A DNA stretch of 64,000 bases from the NCBI RefSeq assembly GCF_026151205.1, contig NC_087077.1, forward strand, positions 14,792,983 to 14,856,982, read 5' to 3'. The notes below the pieces were generated by a model. It did no database searches. It was not told the DNA's origin and saw nothing but the letters and a program-made list of their open reading frames with translations. This stretch comes from Bolinopsis microptera (taxonomy: Eukaryota; Ctenophora; Tentaculata; Lobata; Bolinopsidae). Numbering within the stretch: the stretch's first letter is position 1; each line of letters starts with the position of its first letter. The position numbers were made by a program, and so were the translations under genes. This document shows positions 44,989-55,400 of the stretch, one piece after another.

Positions 44989-45337
44989 ATGTCAGCTGAC
45001 AAACAAGATTTAGTATTGGAGTGGACTGATCTAGTTAATGATGTCCAGTCTAAAGTCGAATGGAGCTGTGAGAAGGAATTAACCGTCATAAAAATGCTAG
45101 GTTTGTATTTTAATGATCTATCAAACATAGAATTGTGTCTAAGATTATTGAATTTATCTATTAAATTATGCAAAACACAGCTACAGGTTTAAAAATATTG
45201 GTATTGCTGATAGCTCCTTGATTGGAATTGTTTCAGATGAATTGATTGAGAAATCAGATGATTTAGTGGAGCAATTGATGTCAACTAAAGATGATTTCAA
45301 AGCCAGAGTATCTGATATCTTGAATGCTCTCTTGTGA
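44989..45337 (+). CDS. 70-residue helical protein, two exons, function unknown
   Basis: Exons 44989-45100 and 45237-45337 join in phase 1, with a GT donor and a pyrimidine-rich TTTCAG acceptor. The product is acidic and nearly all heptad-like: 'DLVLEWTDLVNDVQSKVEWS' then 'ELIEKSDDLVEQL' and an ..LNALL end. It would form a small coiled-coil subunit. I do not recognise the family; small coiled-coil adaptors of kinetochore, BLOC/BORC or bublin type are possible analogues by size only. A broken copy of exon 1 at 38093 shows the locus was partly duplicated. Confidence 0.6.
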
Positions 45338-46140
45338 CCACGGTGGTATTTATCGGGGTATTCATCATCATTAGAGGACCAATTCGTTACAACTTCGATT
45401 TTGTAGTGTTTGTTGTTTATTTTATTTCTGAATTGAAATTGTTCTAGAGTATTGAACTGTTTCCAGTATGCAAAACGTTAGAATTATGATTATGTTCAAA
45501 AAGCTGTAAAGGATATGGAAAGTTTTACCAAAGTACAATTGAATTTTTGTAGATAAATATGTAATGTGGTTTTTTTGTAATGTGGTTTTTTTGTAATGTG
45601 GTTTTTTTGTAATGTGGTTTTTTTGTAATGTGGTTTTTTTGTAATGTGGTTTTTTTGTAATTTGTTCTTTATAAATTAAATCAAGATAATTCGATTTAAA
45701 TTAATTTTTAATATTTCTTCGTAAATATTCTGGCAAATAGTTCTGTAAAAGCCAGCACGAGGCTCTGAGGTAACTGGGTTACAACTGCCGAAAAATTAAG
45801 TGGTTTAACTGAACGGAGCTGCTGAGAAATGAGGACAGGCACAAGACCCTTACCCGTTACCGCATTGTTTTATGGGTAGCCAATCACAAAACTGTATTTC
45901 TGATTGTGCCTCCCCAATACTGCCAATAATCATTAGAAGAACTTCACAAATAAACTCATCCGGCTTTTATAATGGAAAGTTGGATACTTAGCGACAGCTT
46001 TTAAAATAACTATAGCTCACACTTTAGAACAGCTTCAGTGTTCTTGCCTAATTAGCATTTAGATAATTAATTAGTCAGGGGCCGGGGTGGTACTTAGTTG
46101 TACTATGATATCACTGCCAAAACCCTAGCTAACGAGCCAA
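45338..46140. other. Intergenic with a 16-bp minisatellite
   Basis: From about 45561 to 45660 the unit GTAATGTGGTTTTTTT is repeated six or seven times without change. The rest is AT-rich with no gene seen. Confidence 0.8.
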
Positions 46141-46289
46141 TGGGGCCCCCCTTCTTGTGTAAAAGTGACCGTCACTTTTGATGACACTTCTGGCAGAAAA
46201 GTGGCCCTTTTGGGTCACTTTTTTTTTAACAACGTCGACTTTTGGTCACTTATTTTACGTTGAGGCCGCTTTTTGGTCGCTTCTGGTCG

Positions 46290-47636
46290 TTTTCTCCTCA
46301 TCGTTTTCCTTAGTCCTCCTACTCAGTCCTCGTCAGTCCTCCCCCAGTCCCCCTCCTCCTCCTAGTCAGTCCTCCTCCTCAGTTCTCCTCAGTCCTCCTC
46401 CTTCTCAGTCCTCTTCAGTCCTCCTCCTCAGTCATCCTCCTCCTCCTGGGTCCTCCTCCTGGGTCCTCCTCCTGGGTCATCCTGATCCTCCTCAGTCTTC
46501 TTCCTCCTCCCCTCCTCAGTCCTCCTCCTATTTTTACTCCTCAGTCCTCCTCCTCCTCAGTCCTCCTCCTCCTCATTCCTCCTCCTCTGATCCTCCTCTT
46601 CAGTCCTCCTCCTCCTCATCAGTCCTCCTCCTCCTCATTAATCCTCTTCACCAGTCCTCCTTCTCCTCCTCCTTTTTCTTAGTCCTCCTCATCCTCCTCA
46701 TCCACCTCCTTCCCCTCCTTATCATTCCTCATCAGTTATCCTCCTCAGTCCTCCTCCGACTCCCCTCCTCCTCCTCAGTCCCCCTCTTCAGTCCTACTCC
46801 TCAGTCATCCTCCTCAGTCCTCCTCCTTCTCCTCCTATATCCTCCTCCTCATCAATCCTTTTCACCAGTCCTCTTTCTTCTCCTCCTTCCCTTCAGTCCT
46901 CCTCAGGTTTACTCCTCCTCCTCCCTCTCAGTCATCCTCCTCAGCCATCCTCCTCAGTCCTCCTCCTCCTCAGTCCTCATCCTCCTCCTCAGTCCTCCTC
47001 ATATTTCTCCTCATCCACCTCCTTCCCCTCCTCACCAGTCATCAGTCATCCTTCTCAATCCTCCTCCACCTCCCCTCCTCTTCCTCCTTTCCTCAGTCCT
47101 CCTCTTCAGTTCTCCTCCTCAGTTCACCTCCTTCTCCTCAGTCCTCCTCAGTTTTACTCCTCCTCCTCCCTCTCAGTCATCCCCCTCAGCCATCCTCCTC
47201 AGTCCTCCTCCTCCTCCTCAGTCCTCATCCTCCTCCTCAGTCCTCCTCCTTCTCCTCCTATATCCTCCTCCTGGGTCATCCTGATCCTCCTCCTCCTCAT
47301 CAATCCTTTTCACCAGTCCTCTTTCTTCTCCTCCTTCTCCTTAGTCCTCCTCATCCTCCTCATCCACCTCCTTCTCCTCATCATTCCTCATCAGTCATCC
47401 TCCTCAGTCATCCTCCGCCTTCCCTCCTCCTCCTCAGTCTCCCTCTTCAGTCCTCTTCCTCAGTCCTCCTCAGTCCTCCTCCTCCTTCTCCTCAGTCCTC
47501 CTCAGTTTTACTCCTCCTCCTCCTCCCCGTCCTCCTCAGTCCTCCTCCTCATCTTTCTCCTCAGTCCTCCTCCTCATCTTTCTCCTCAGTCCTCCTCCTC
47601 CTCCTTAGTCCTTCTCCTCTTCCACCTCCTCCTTTA
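46290..47636. repeat. Polypyrimidine minisatellite (TCCTCCTCAG)n
   Basis: About 1.35 kb built from CCTCCTCAGT and CCTCCTCCT units with higher-order blocks. For example, the segment with 'TTTTACTCCTCCTCCTCCCT' recurs at about 46906 and 47150. The 368-codon open frame across it is Ser/Pro low complexity and not a gene. The complementary strand is polypurine, so triplex or slipped structures are plausible. Confidence 0.9.
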
Positions 47637-47829
47637 CTTTAAATTCCCTAAATTGTTTAACTTATATCTTACACAAGAGAGGGGCCCGAGGTTCTTAGAG
47701 ACAACCAAGATATCAAAATAAGTTTTATGAGTTGAATTTCCAATTCATATTATTTTTCTTCTTCTTCTCTCCAAACAGAATGTATGTAAGCTGTGTAAAA
47801 TGTGTGTAAGCTGTGTAAAATGACAAATT

Positions 47830-48165
47830 TGTCGCTTTTCTGTCACTTTTTGACTCAATTTTGTCGCTTTTGGTCACTTTTTGGTCGCTTCTGGAGTTCT
47901 GGTCGCCTTCTGGTTGCTTTTTGGTCGCTTTTTTGGTCGCTTTTTGGTCGCTTCTCGTCGCTTTTTGGTTGCTTTTGGGTCGCTTCTCGTCGCTTCTAGT
48001 CGCTTTTTGGTCGCTTCTCGTCGCTTTTTGGTTGCTTTTGGGTCGCTTCTCGTCGCTTCTAGTCGCTTTTTGGTCGCTTCTAGTCGCTTTTTGGTCGCTT
48101 CTGGTCGCTTTTTGGTCGCTTTTAGGTCGCTTCCGGTCGCTTTTGGGTCGCTTCTGGTCACCTTT
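47830..48165. repeat. 21-bp satellite (CTTTTTGGTCGCTTCTAGTCG)n
   Basis: About 15 units of 10-11 bp half-repeats arranged in 21-bp units with a 63-bp higher-order pattern. Both strands stay open because the unit is a multiple of three. The minus-strand frame reads ATKKRLE-like heptads, an artefact of the repeat. Confidence 0.85.
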
Positions 48166-48208
48166 TAGGGTTCATGTCGCTTTTACACTGCACAAGAAAG
48201 GGGCCCCA

Positions 48209-50543
48209 AATGATTATTCACAAGACTCAGAGAACCTTTTCTGATACTATCCCAATATTGAGTGGGGTACTTCCTTCAACACTTGTAACGTGTATGTCAG
48301 CCTGTCCTGAGTTGTACTTTATTTACCAAACTGTACCATCGTACAATATTTCGTACCAAGGTATTTATCTCAAGATCGTGTTGATCAATTTTCTTTAAAC
48401 TTTCCAGATAGTTACATGGCAATAAGACGGATAATTTGCGCGAGTTTGGGCGAACTTCTATGTGCCAAACTTGAGATATCACTTCAAACGCAAGGAAATA
48501 TCTCCAAATTGGTGGTTTTGTGTGGTACCAAAGCATTTATCTCGAGATTATGTTGATTCATTTTCTTTAAACTTTTCAGATAGTAAAATAACTATAATAG
48601 GAACAATCTGTGCGAGTTTGTTCCAAACTTGAGATACTACCTCAAACACAAGAAAATATAACCACCAATTTGAATTAGTCAGATCTCGAAATATATGCCT
48701 GTGTTCCGCTAGAAACCGCCAATTTGGAGATATTTTCTTGTGTCTGAAGTCATATCTCAAGTTTGGCAAATAGAAATTCGCCTACCTATTTGGAAAGTTA
48801 AAGAAAATTCTGTCGGTCAGTTCTTGAGAAATCAAAAATATATTTTAAGTTATTCACTAAAAACTCGATTTTCGAACTTTTTATTTGGAACAGATTTGTC
48901 GAAAGTCCTTCTGTCTGTCCCATAACCAAACGTTATAATAGGAGGGCGCAATGACAAATACAAAATAAAATATAACAATTTTTCATTTACCATGACAGAA
49001 AAGGTCGCGCGACGCACGGCAGCAGCGCGTGTGGCTGCAGTGTATTATAACTATGGCATGACAAATTTATTTGCAATAGTGAATACCTTACTCGGGAATA
49101 TTATATTATAGCGGGTTAATTTATAACTGGGAAAATTAATGACCGGGAAAAATATGTCGGACTTTCCCAAAACCCGCCAAATTATCCCGGTCATGAATTT
49201 ACCGGTGGCCGACCTTTCAAGTTTTTTTCAGAGGCCATACATTTTCAACCGAAATTTTTGTTTTTTGTTACTTGTTAAAGAAGTTACTTTAATTTACAGT
49301 TATTGATATTACTCAGAAATAGATAAAAAGACACTTGATTTTATATAGTTTATATTTTGTTTGTTGTAAACTTGAAACTATCATGAGTCACCTTCACCTC
49401 AAATTGTACCGTTTAGATTCCACAGTTTCAGCACCTCAAATCATGTAAGTTCTCATTTCCCAGCAATTAGTTGCATACATTTCATTATAAGTTCTGTATA
49501 CGCATTTCACTTCAACCAATAAGCTTTACTCAATTAATTAGCCATCCTAGCAGGCCCTTTTCATCAATCACGTGACACACCATTCCATTTATCATTTTCC
49601 GCTTTAGTTCACCTTGTTGAAAGAGTTTGTCAGCATTCGTCTGCTCACTCCTAAACTTATTCCACTATCATGTCACATGACCATTCCTCACAAGTTTTAG
49701 TTTCACGAGTCATGACATAGTTTTTGGAGATTAGTTCTGTGGATTACCATTTTATTAAGTTTTTATATTTAATTCTCTTCCGCAAAACTCCATATTTAAC
49801 GTCTTTCATTTTGTAAAACTTACCACTAAGTCGAGCAGCTAGGTACACCTAGTGTGCTACACGAGGAACAATGAGTTTAAGATAGTGTCCATATTGGTGA
49901 CTGTAAAATACTTTTGTATACATGTACCACTGTTTGTTCCGAGATTCTCGACTATTCTATAATCTATAACTATCGACAAAGTTGGCTATTGTACTATTGT
50001 AGTGCAACTAATTGGATTAAACTACATATTTGAGGATTTTTATTCATATCTGACATCGCAAAGCGAGGAATTTGATTCAATACCATTACCAATTTGAATT
50101 ACTATCATTCGTTGCATTTTTCAAACTGTAAGAATTCATTGACAATTCACAATTGATTTATTTTTTGAACTTTTGTTAAGAACAGAATTGAATGAAGATT
50201 GAAGGTATTGTTATTGTACGATGTAAATTATTTCACCGTGCCAGATTCTGACCCTACCATTTATTTGTATTGACTATTCAGTTTGTTTTTCTGAACTGCG
50301 CTATTAGATGTACAAATTTGCGATATAATTTGCTCAATTCCTCTACGCCTTTGGTTTTCGATAGCCCTTTCATGCACAAGACAAAACGAACTATAAAATT
50401 ACCATTTTTAGAGATAACGCCCCGAACGATATAAGGCATCTATTCCATTTCGTCCTACACTATAGTTTCGTTGGTACCGTTTTATATATTATTTTACCGT
50501 TTATATATTAAGGGAATTACTACATCAAACTTGTGCAGAGATT
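48209..50543. other. Intergenic with a foldback repeat
   Basis: 48340-48850 contains inverted copies of 'CCAAACTTGAGATA.C' / 'ATATCTCAAGTTTGG' and 'AAATATCTCCAAATTGG' / 'CCAATTTGGAGATATTTTC', plus a direct copy of 'TTTATCTC.AGAT..TGTTGAT', so the arms have been duplicated and inverted. 48941-50543 is AT-rich with no supported gene and probably holds the receptor's 5' region. Confidence 0.5.
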
Positions 50544-51607
50544 ATGGCAGAAAACCACAGCTATGAAGATCATGTTTGGATGCACAAAGATATGCCCTCA
50601 GGTGATCCCTCAGTAACGTGGGATATAACTATCGGAATGTTAACTTTAGTGGCCACATTTTTGGGCTTTGTGGGCAACTCTCTGGCTTTTGGATACTTCC
50701 ATAGCAAGAAAGAACTAGCACCAAGACTCTATAAATACTTGTGTTACATTGATATTGTTATTTGCTTGTGTCAGATTCCAGTTATTCAGGCATTCCTCAA
50801 CGGCAGGAATCCTGGCTTGTTCGATGAAAAGATGTTTTGTAATTTTTGGACCGTAGTATTTGATATCAGCACTAAATTCTACCCCATGACTGTTCTGCTG
50901 CTAAGCGCATCCAGAACAATAGCCATCGCCTGTCCTTTTTACGGGATCAGAAAGAACGCAGTCATTGTAGTCCTTTACATTTACCTCTTTTACTTGTATT
51001 GGGACTGCGTCAAGTAGCCAACTTCTTAGTTGGATTTGGGGTGATATATGGAGCAGATTCTGGGTACTGTTACCCGTTCTTTGACACACAAACAGGCACT
51101 TTAAACCACTTCCAAAGCTCCTACATAACGGCCGAATATGCCTTGCTGTCTATTGAAACCGGATTACCTGCCGTCCTGACATTCATCAATTTCATTTTGA
51201 GCACAATAATTCTCCTATCAAAACCAGTAATATCCTCTGGTTCTAGACAAGCACGACACCGCAGTGCTGCCATTACCATCACTATCTTCACTGGAGTATT
51301 TCTGTTTTGCTACCTTCCAATCTTCTCTTTATGCGCTCTTTACGTTTGCTTATCTACTATCTACAAAGACGAATTTGGCCTGGATTCTGGAATATTTTCA
51401 AACTACTTTATGTTTTGGTATTCGTGGCCGCTGGCAAGATGTCTCTTGAATACTCTCAACACCACACTTGATGTCGTCATCTACTTGACACGCATGAAGG
51501 ATTTTAGGAAGTGGCTCAGGCTGATCACAGGGAAGCAGAAGTCAAGTATCGCTTCCATTTCTTCAAATATTGTGAGCGAGCTACGACGATTTACCTCCAA
51601 ACAATAA
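50544..51607 (+). pseudogene. Rhodopsin-class seven-transmembrane receptor with one frameshift
   Basis: Two overlapping frames make one receptor of about 350 residues. Frame 1 (50544-51017) carries helices 1-4: 'GFVGNSLAFGYF' with the GN pair of helix 1, 'CYIDIVICLCQIP' for helix 2, and helix 3 from 'FCNFW' to 'SASRTIAIACPF', where SRT replaces the usual DRY. Frame 2 (from about 50980 to 51607) continues with the helix 4 end, 'GYCYPFF' with the loop-2 Cys, helix 5 with a Pro, helix 6 'FCYLPIF' and helix 7 'NTTLDVVIY' in place of NPxxY. The shift lies at about 50980-51010, in helix 4. It is a single-base indel, so either a recent pseudogene or a sequencing error. The ligand is unknown. Confidence 0.7.
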
Positions 51608-51729
51608 TTAGGGTACAATTAACATCAATACATATTATCATCTGAGAACAAATTTGCCACAAGCATTTCTCTGCAGGAATACGTGTTGAACAATCCCAAC
51701 GACTTGTAAAGCTTGATCTGGTCCACCAG

Positions 51730-51763
51730 AGCTGTGCCCACCAGCTTGCTGGTGGGCACAGCT
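51730..51763. terminator. Perfect 16-bp inverted repeat after the receptor
   Basis: AGCTGTGCCCACCAGC-TT-GCTGGTGGGCACAGCT, 123 bp past the receptor stop. Very stable as an RNA hairpin. It may be a 3' UTR structure or a recent palindrome; 'terminator' is only the nearest label. Confidence 0.5.
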
Positions 51764-52476
51764 TGCTAGAGAAAATCTTCTCCAGGCGCCCAACTAGGGC
51801 ACTCCAAAAACTCGTACCGTCTATTTATAGAAGTATATCTGGGAGCAGTATTAACTATAAGGGTGCAAAATTACTGGAATTAAATGACGTTATGTGGGGC
51901 GAGTTTTGAAATTTACAAACTGAAACTTAAATTAACTGAAATTTTCCGTAGGGCCCCCTTCGGCCAGGTTGCGGGCCCCGGTAAAGTTCTTTTGCCACAG
52001 TCATGAGCGCCGTTGTCAACATTTTATTTTTGATTCTTTAAGTTTTACTTGGTGATCGCTGACATATTACGTAAACCAGCCTAGGGGAAGGGGTTTGGAA
52101 AGGCTTACGCTAGTGTAATTTCTAACAATAGCTTTGGCTTATGTGTACAGCTGTGGCTTATGATGGGGGAAGGGGTATTCAATAGCCAAAATCTAGCTTA
52201 CGTAATGTGTAAACGATCACTAATTGTTATGACGTAAATAATAACATTTCCTTCTCATTGAAACCTAAAAACAACAATGACAAGTGTTCTATGTACAATC
52301 TTTAAATTTAACAGATTAGTTTCTTTCGATTCATCTACAATTAGCTTCTCAGCATATCAATACACAAAAATGCTCCGAAATGTCCAAACATTGGTCCAAC
52401 GACAGTCTCAATACTAATAGTCAAAACATTTCTCAGAAAACCGCTCCACAAAAGCAGAAATAAGTTATTATCGATT
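51764..52476. other. Intergenic with a TACGTAAT-family MITE (52045-52225)
   Basis: Left end 'TGATCGCTGACATATTACGT' and right end ACGTAATGTGTAAACGATCA are inverted, and the interior shares 'CAGCCTAGG' with 43580. This is the gap between the convergent receptor and AK8 genes. Confidence 0.6.
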
Positions 52477-55400
52477 CTACAGCGTCGCTTTAAGGGCTTG
52501 TTTGGGAAGAGGTTTTGTGAGTAAACTCTCGATACTCTCGAACACCGTGTGGGGATCTTGATCCGCATTTACACTCTGACTAGTCGTGTAGTAGTCCATT
52601 AGTTCCTCAACTTGGCTGTCGTACGATAACACGTCTTCGTCTACTGCCGATTCTGCGTCTTTGTGGTGCTGAAATGTGGAAGTTGGTTCAGTTTCGTGGT
52701 TTGGAAAAGGTTTTTGGGAGATTTGTGGTTTCTTAACCTGAAGTCTACTGATTTATCCATGGATATTGTTTGAAAGGTTAACTCACCGTTTTGAGTCGTC
52801 GCTTCATTTCAAGACTTGGAGGAGGATTGTATATGAGATGATACTGCTGTCCTGTGACGGGATCTGATCTTCTCAGAGATAATCTTTCTACTATCGTGTC
52901 AGTGGGGCACTCCAGGAAATACACTCTGAAGATAATAAAAGTAATAGTTAATACAGCGTTAGAAAAAAAGTAAGTGCTATGAAGTAGTTGTTTGTAATTG
53001 TTTCATATTCTGTGATGCTCGGATATTGAAATAGGATTTTGTGACCCTCCGTTGGCAAAATATGTGCTAAACATGCTAAAATATTGAACGAGATGCTCCC
53101 ATTCAAGATGTTGCATTCAAACATTTTTGAATATATTTCGGTTCATGCATAATTCTATCATATTGATAAACAAATGAAAGGTTTGCAAGTAGATAAATTG
53201 AATTGATTTGACAATCCTCCTTTAGCAAACCCAACTCCACAACAAACATTCACAAAGAGGCCCCCTGTTATGCAGCTACGCTAGTTGCAGTAACCAATCA
53301 TCTTGCGAGAACGGTCCTTGATTACTTTCAAAACAGCCATTCATTGGTTGTTATGATAGAGCCACTTAACGATCTAACACGAAGTGCTGTTTAATGAATA
53401 AAAAACCTGCCGATAAAATGGTTAAAAATATCTATTCATTAGTTATAAAAACCTGTTGGGAGCATATCCAGCCTCACTAAGCGCCTCAGCCTGATGTCTG
53501 GATCTGGGGTATCCTCTCAGAACCCAACCTTTAGTTGCACAATCAATTTTACTAAGTCGCTCCACTAGACATTTCAACACTATGTTATCTGGCACTGAGG
53601 AGTTACGAGTGTTAAATACTGACAATATCTGCAGAATAGGAAGGGTAAACTTGGATGAAATGAAACATGAGGGGGGAACAACAGTGAGCTCAGAAATATA
53701 TCCGTGCTTGGGACCCACTAGAAGATGGGAAGTTTAATCGTTCTAAACTAAACACATCAGTACGTTTCCAAGCTAGTATGTTACGGAGTAAGAGTAAGAT
53801 GATTCCTGGTGGTAGGCTGTATTACAATGACATCATGATGGAATTGTTTATTGTTTTATCAAAATACTGCATTTTGGTTTTTAGTGCTGTTTTCAGTTTG
53901 TCAAATAAACTATCGTATGTCTATTATTTTTTGAAAAACGGTTCCATTTTAAATAAAAAAGTGGGAGAAATTTTCAAGAAATATAAAATAAAAAGTCGGC
54001 CGATTAAGGCATTTTCTGAATCTGTGCTATGAGCTATGAACGTGTGTGCTGTTCCAAGATTTTATAAGGCAAATGACAAAAATGTTCCTGCTTCATTGAG
54101 ATTAAAGAAGTAGACTCAGCCACTCTGCTATACCAAAAAGTTGTGCTGTTCTGAGTTTGAAAATACAATTATGGATTTAGACTTACAAGGACCAACGTCC
54201 ATGAGATGCCTATTGTTTTTTGATCGACCTGAGTTGCTTAATTATCAAAAGTTGTTATACAACTTTAAGCTAAAATTACACCTTGAACAGTGTGAGATTT
54301 AGATAACGATTAATCTACTGAAATCATAATTGAATATTGATTGAATATTTCTCAGTTAGTATATCTAACTGATGTATACCTAGTAACCTAGTTAGTAACC
54401 TAGTTAGTAACCTACCCATCATCTTCTTGTCGATGTATGTGCTCATCATGTTTCCAACTTTCGAATTATCAGCTATCGCTTGTTTTATTAGTTCCACCAT
54501 AGAAACTGCAGTGTATACACGGTTATTTACCGATATGTTGGGTCAAACAAACACGAGCATGAAATTATATGATTAATTCATCATCCAGGAAATCTGGCGG
54601 TACAAGCTGAAACTTGAGTAAATATTTCATGTTAGCTGCATACTTTAACCAATCACGAAAGAAGATACTTACTGTTCACGACACCATATTTGGCTGTCAA
54701 CAGAGCAGCTTGTGTTCCCTTCCCACTACCACGAGGTCCTTGAAGAATAACACGTGGACATTGCGGAGCCACTGAGCGAGCTTGCTGGCACAAGAAGTGG
54801 TACACTGTGAGCACACGTGGTCAATATATCATATTATTTGATAATTCCAAAAGATCAGAGCTGACTTTAGAGTGAGGATCAAGAGTTAGATTAGAGTGCC
54901 AGATGTTACATCTTACAGGGTAACTGGAGTTAGCAGAGCAATTTGTCTGGATTTCACAACTATATCATGAGATCTTTTAGGTGCCAATGAACACAAACCC
55001 GCTTAATATGGAAGTTAAATAAAAAATTAACCTTGAGCAAAAACGTCTGTTTTCGGCTGATCAGCATTTATAATTTTAGTGGTTCCTTTGGAAACCGCGG
55101 CACGTATTCCTTCAATATTCCTGAAATAAATATTCTTATAACACTCAGTCAATGGCTCTGTTCAAGTAGTCAAATTATCGTTACATAAACTCAGTAATCT
55201 GCTCCATGGAAGATTCAGCAAAAGATAAAAACCTGTGATAGTGAAGGAGCTGTTTCCTGAGGAACTTTTCTGATTGATTCTCGATTGGTTTTATTCGTCT
55301 AACTACCTCTGGGCTCTCGGGAGGCTCAAACGTTAAATGATAGATCCCTGAAATCATAATTGAAGTCAAATAATGCAAGACAGATTTTTTAAATATACCA

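Larger units (their letters stand above)
46141..48208. mobile_element. Satellite-filled element with GGGGCCCC inverted ends
   Basis: The left end GGGGCCCCCCTTCTTGTGTA(AAAGTGAC) and the right end (GTCGCTTTTACACTG)CACAAGAAAGGGGCCCC are inverted. A third related end lies inside at 47670-47688 (TTACACAAGAGAGGGGCCC). Between them are a pyrimidine minisatellite (46290-47636) and a GGTCGCTTTTT satellite (47830-48165). Short pieces of the GGTCGC satellite also occur left of the pyrimidine tract (46190-46290), so the tract arose inside the element. No transposase. Confidence 0.6.

Noticed and set aside
46178-47284. A 368-residue Ser/Pro-rich protein
   Set aside because: The frame is a by-product of the (TCCTCCTCAG)n satellite; composition and frame follow the repeat unit exactly.
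47861-48244. Basic histone-H1-like or hydrophobic repeat proteins in the 21-bp satellite
   Set aside because: All frames stay open because the unit length is a multiple of three. No start context, introns or flanking gene structure.
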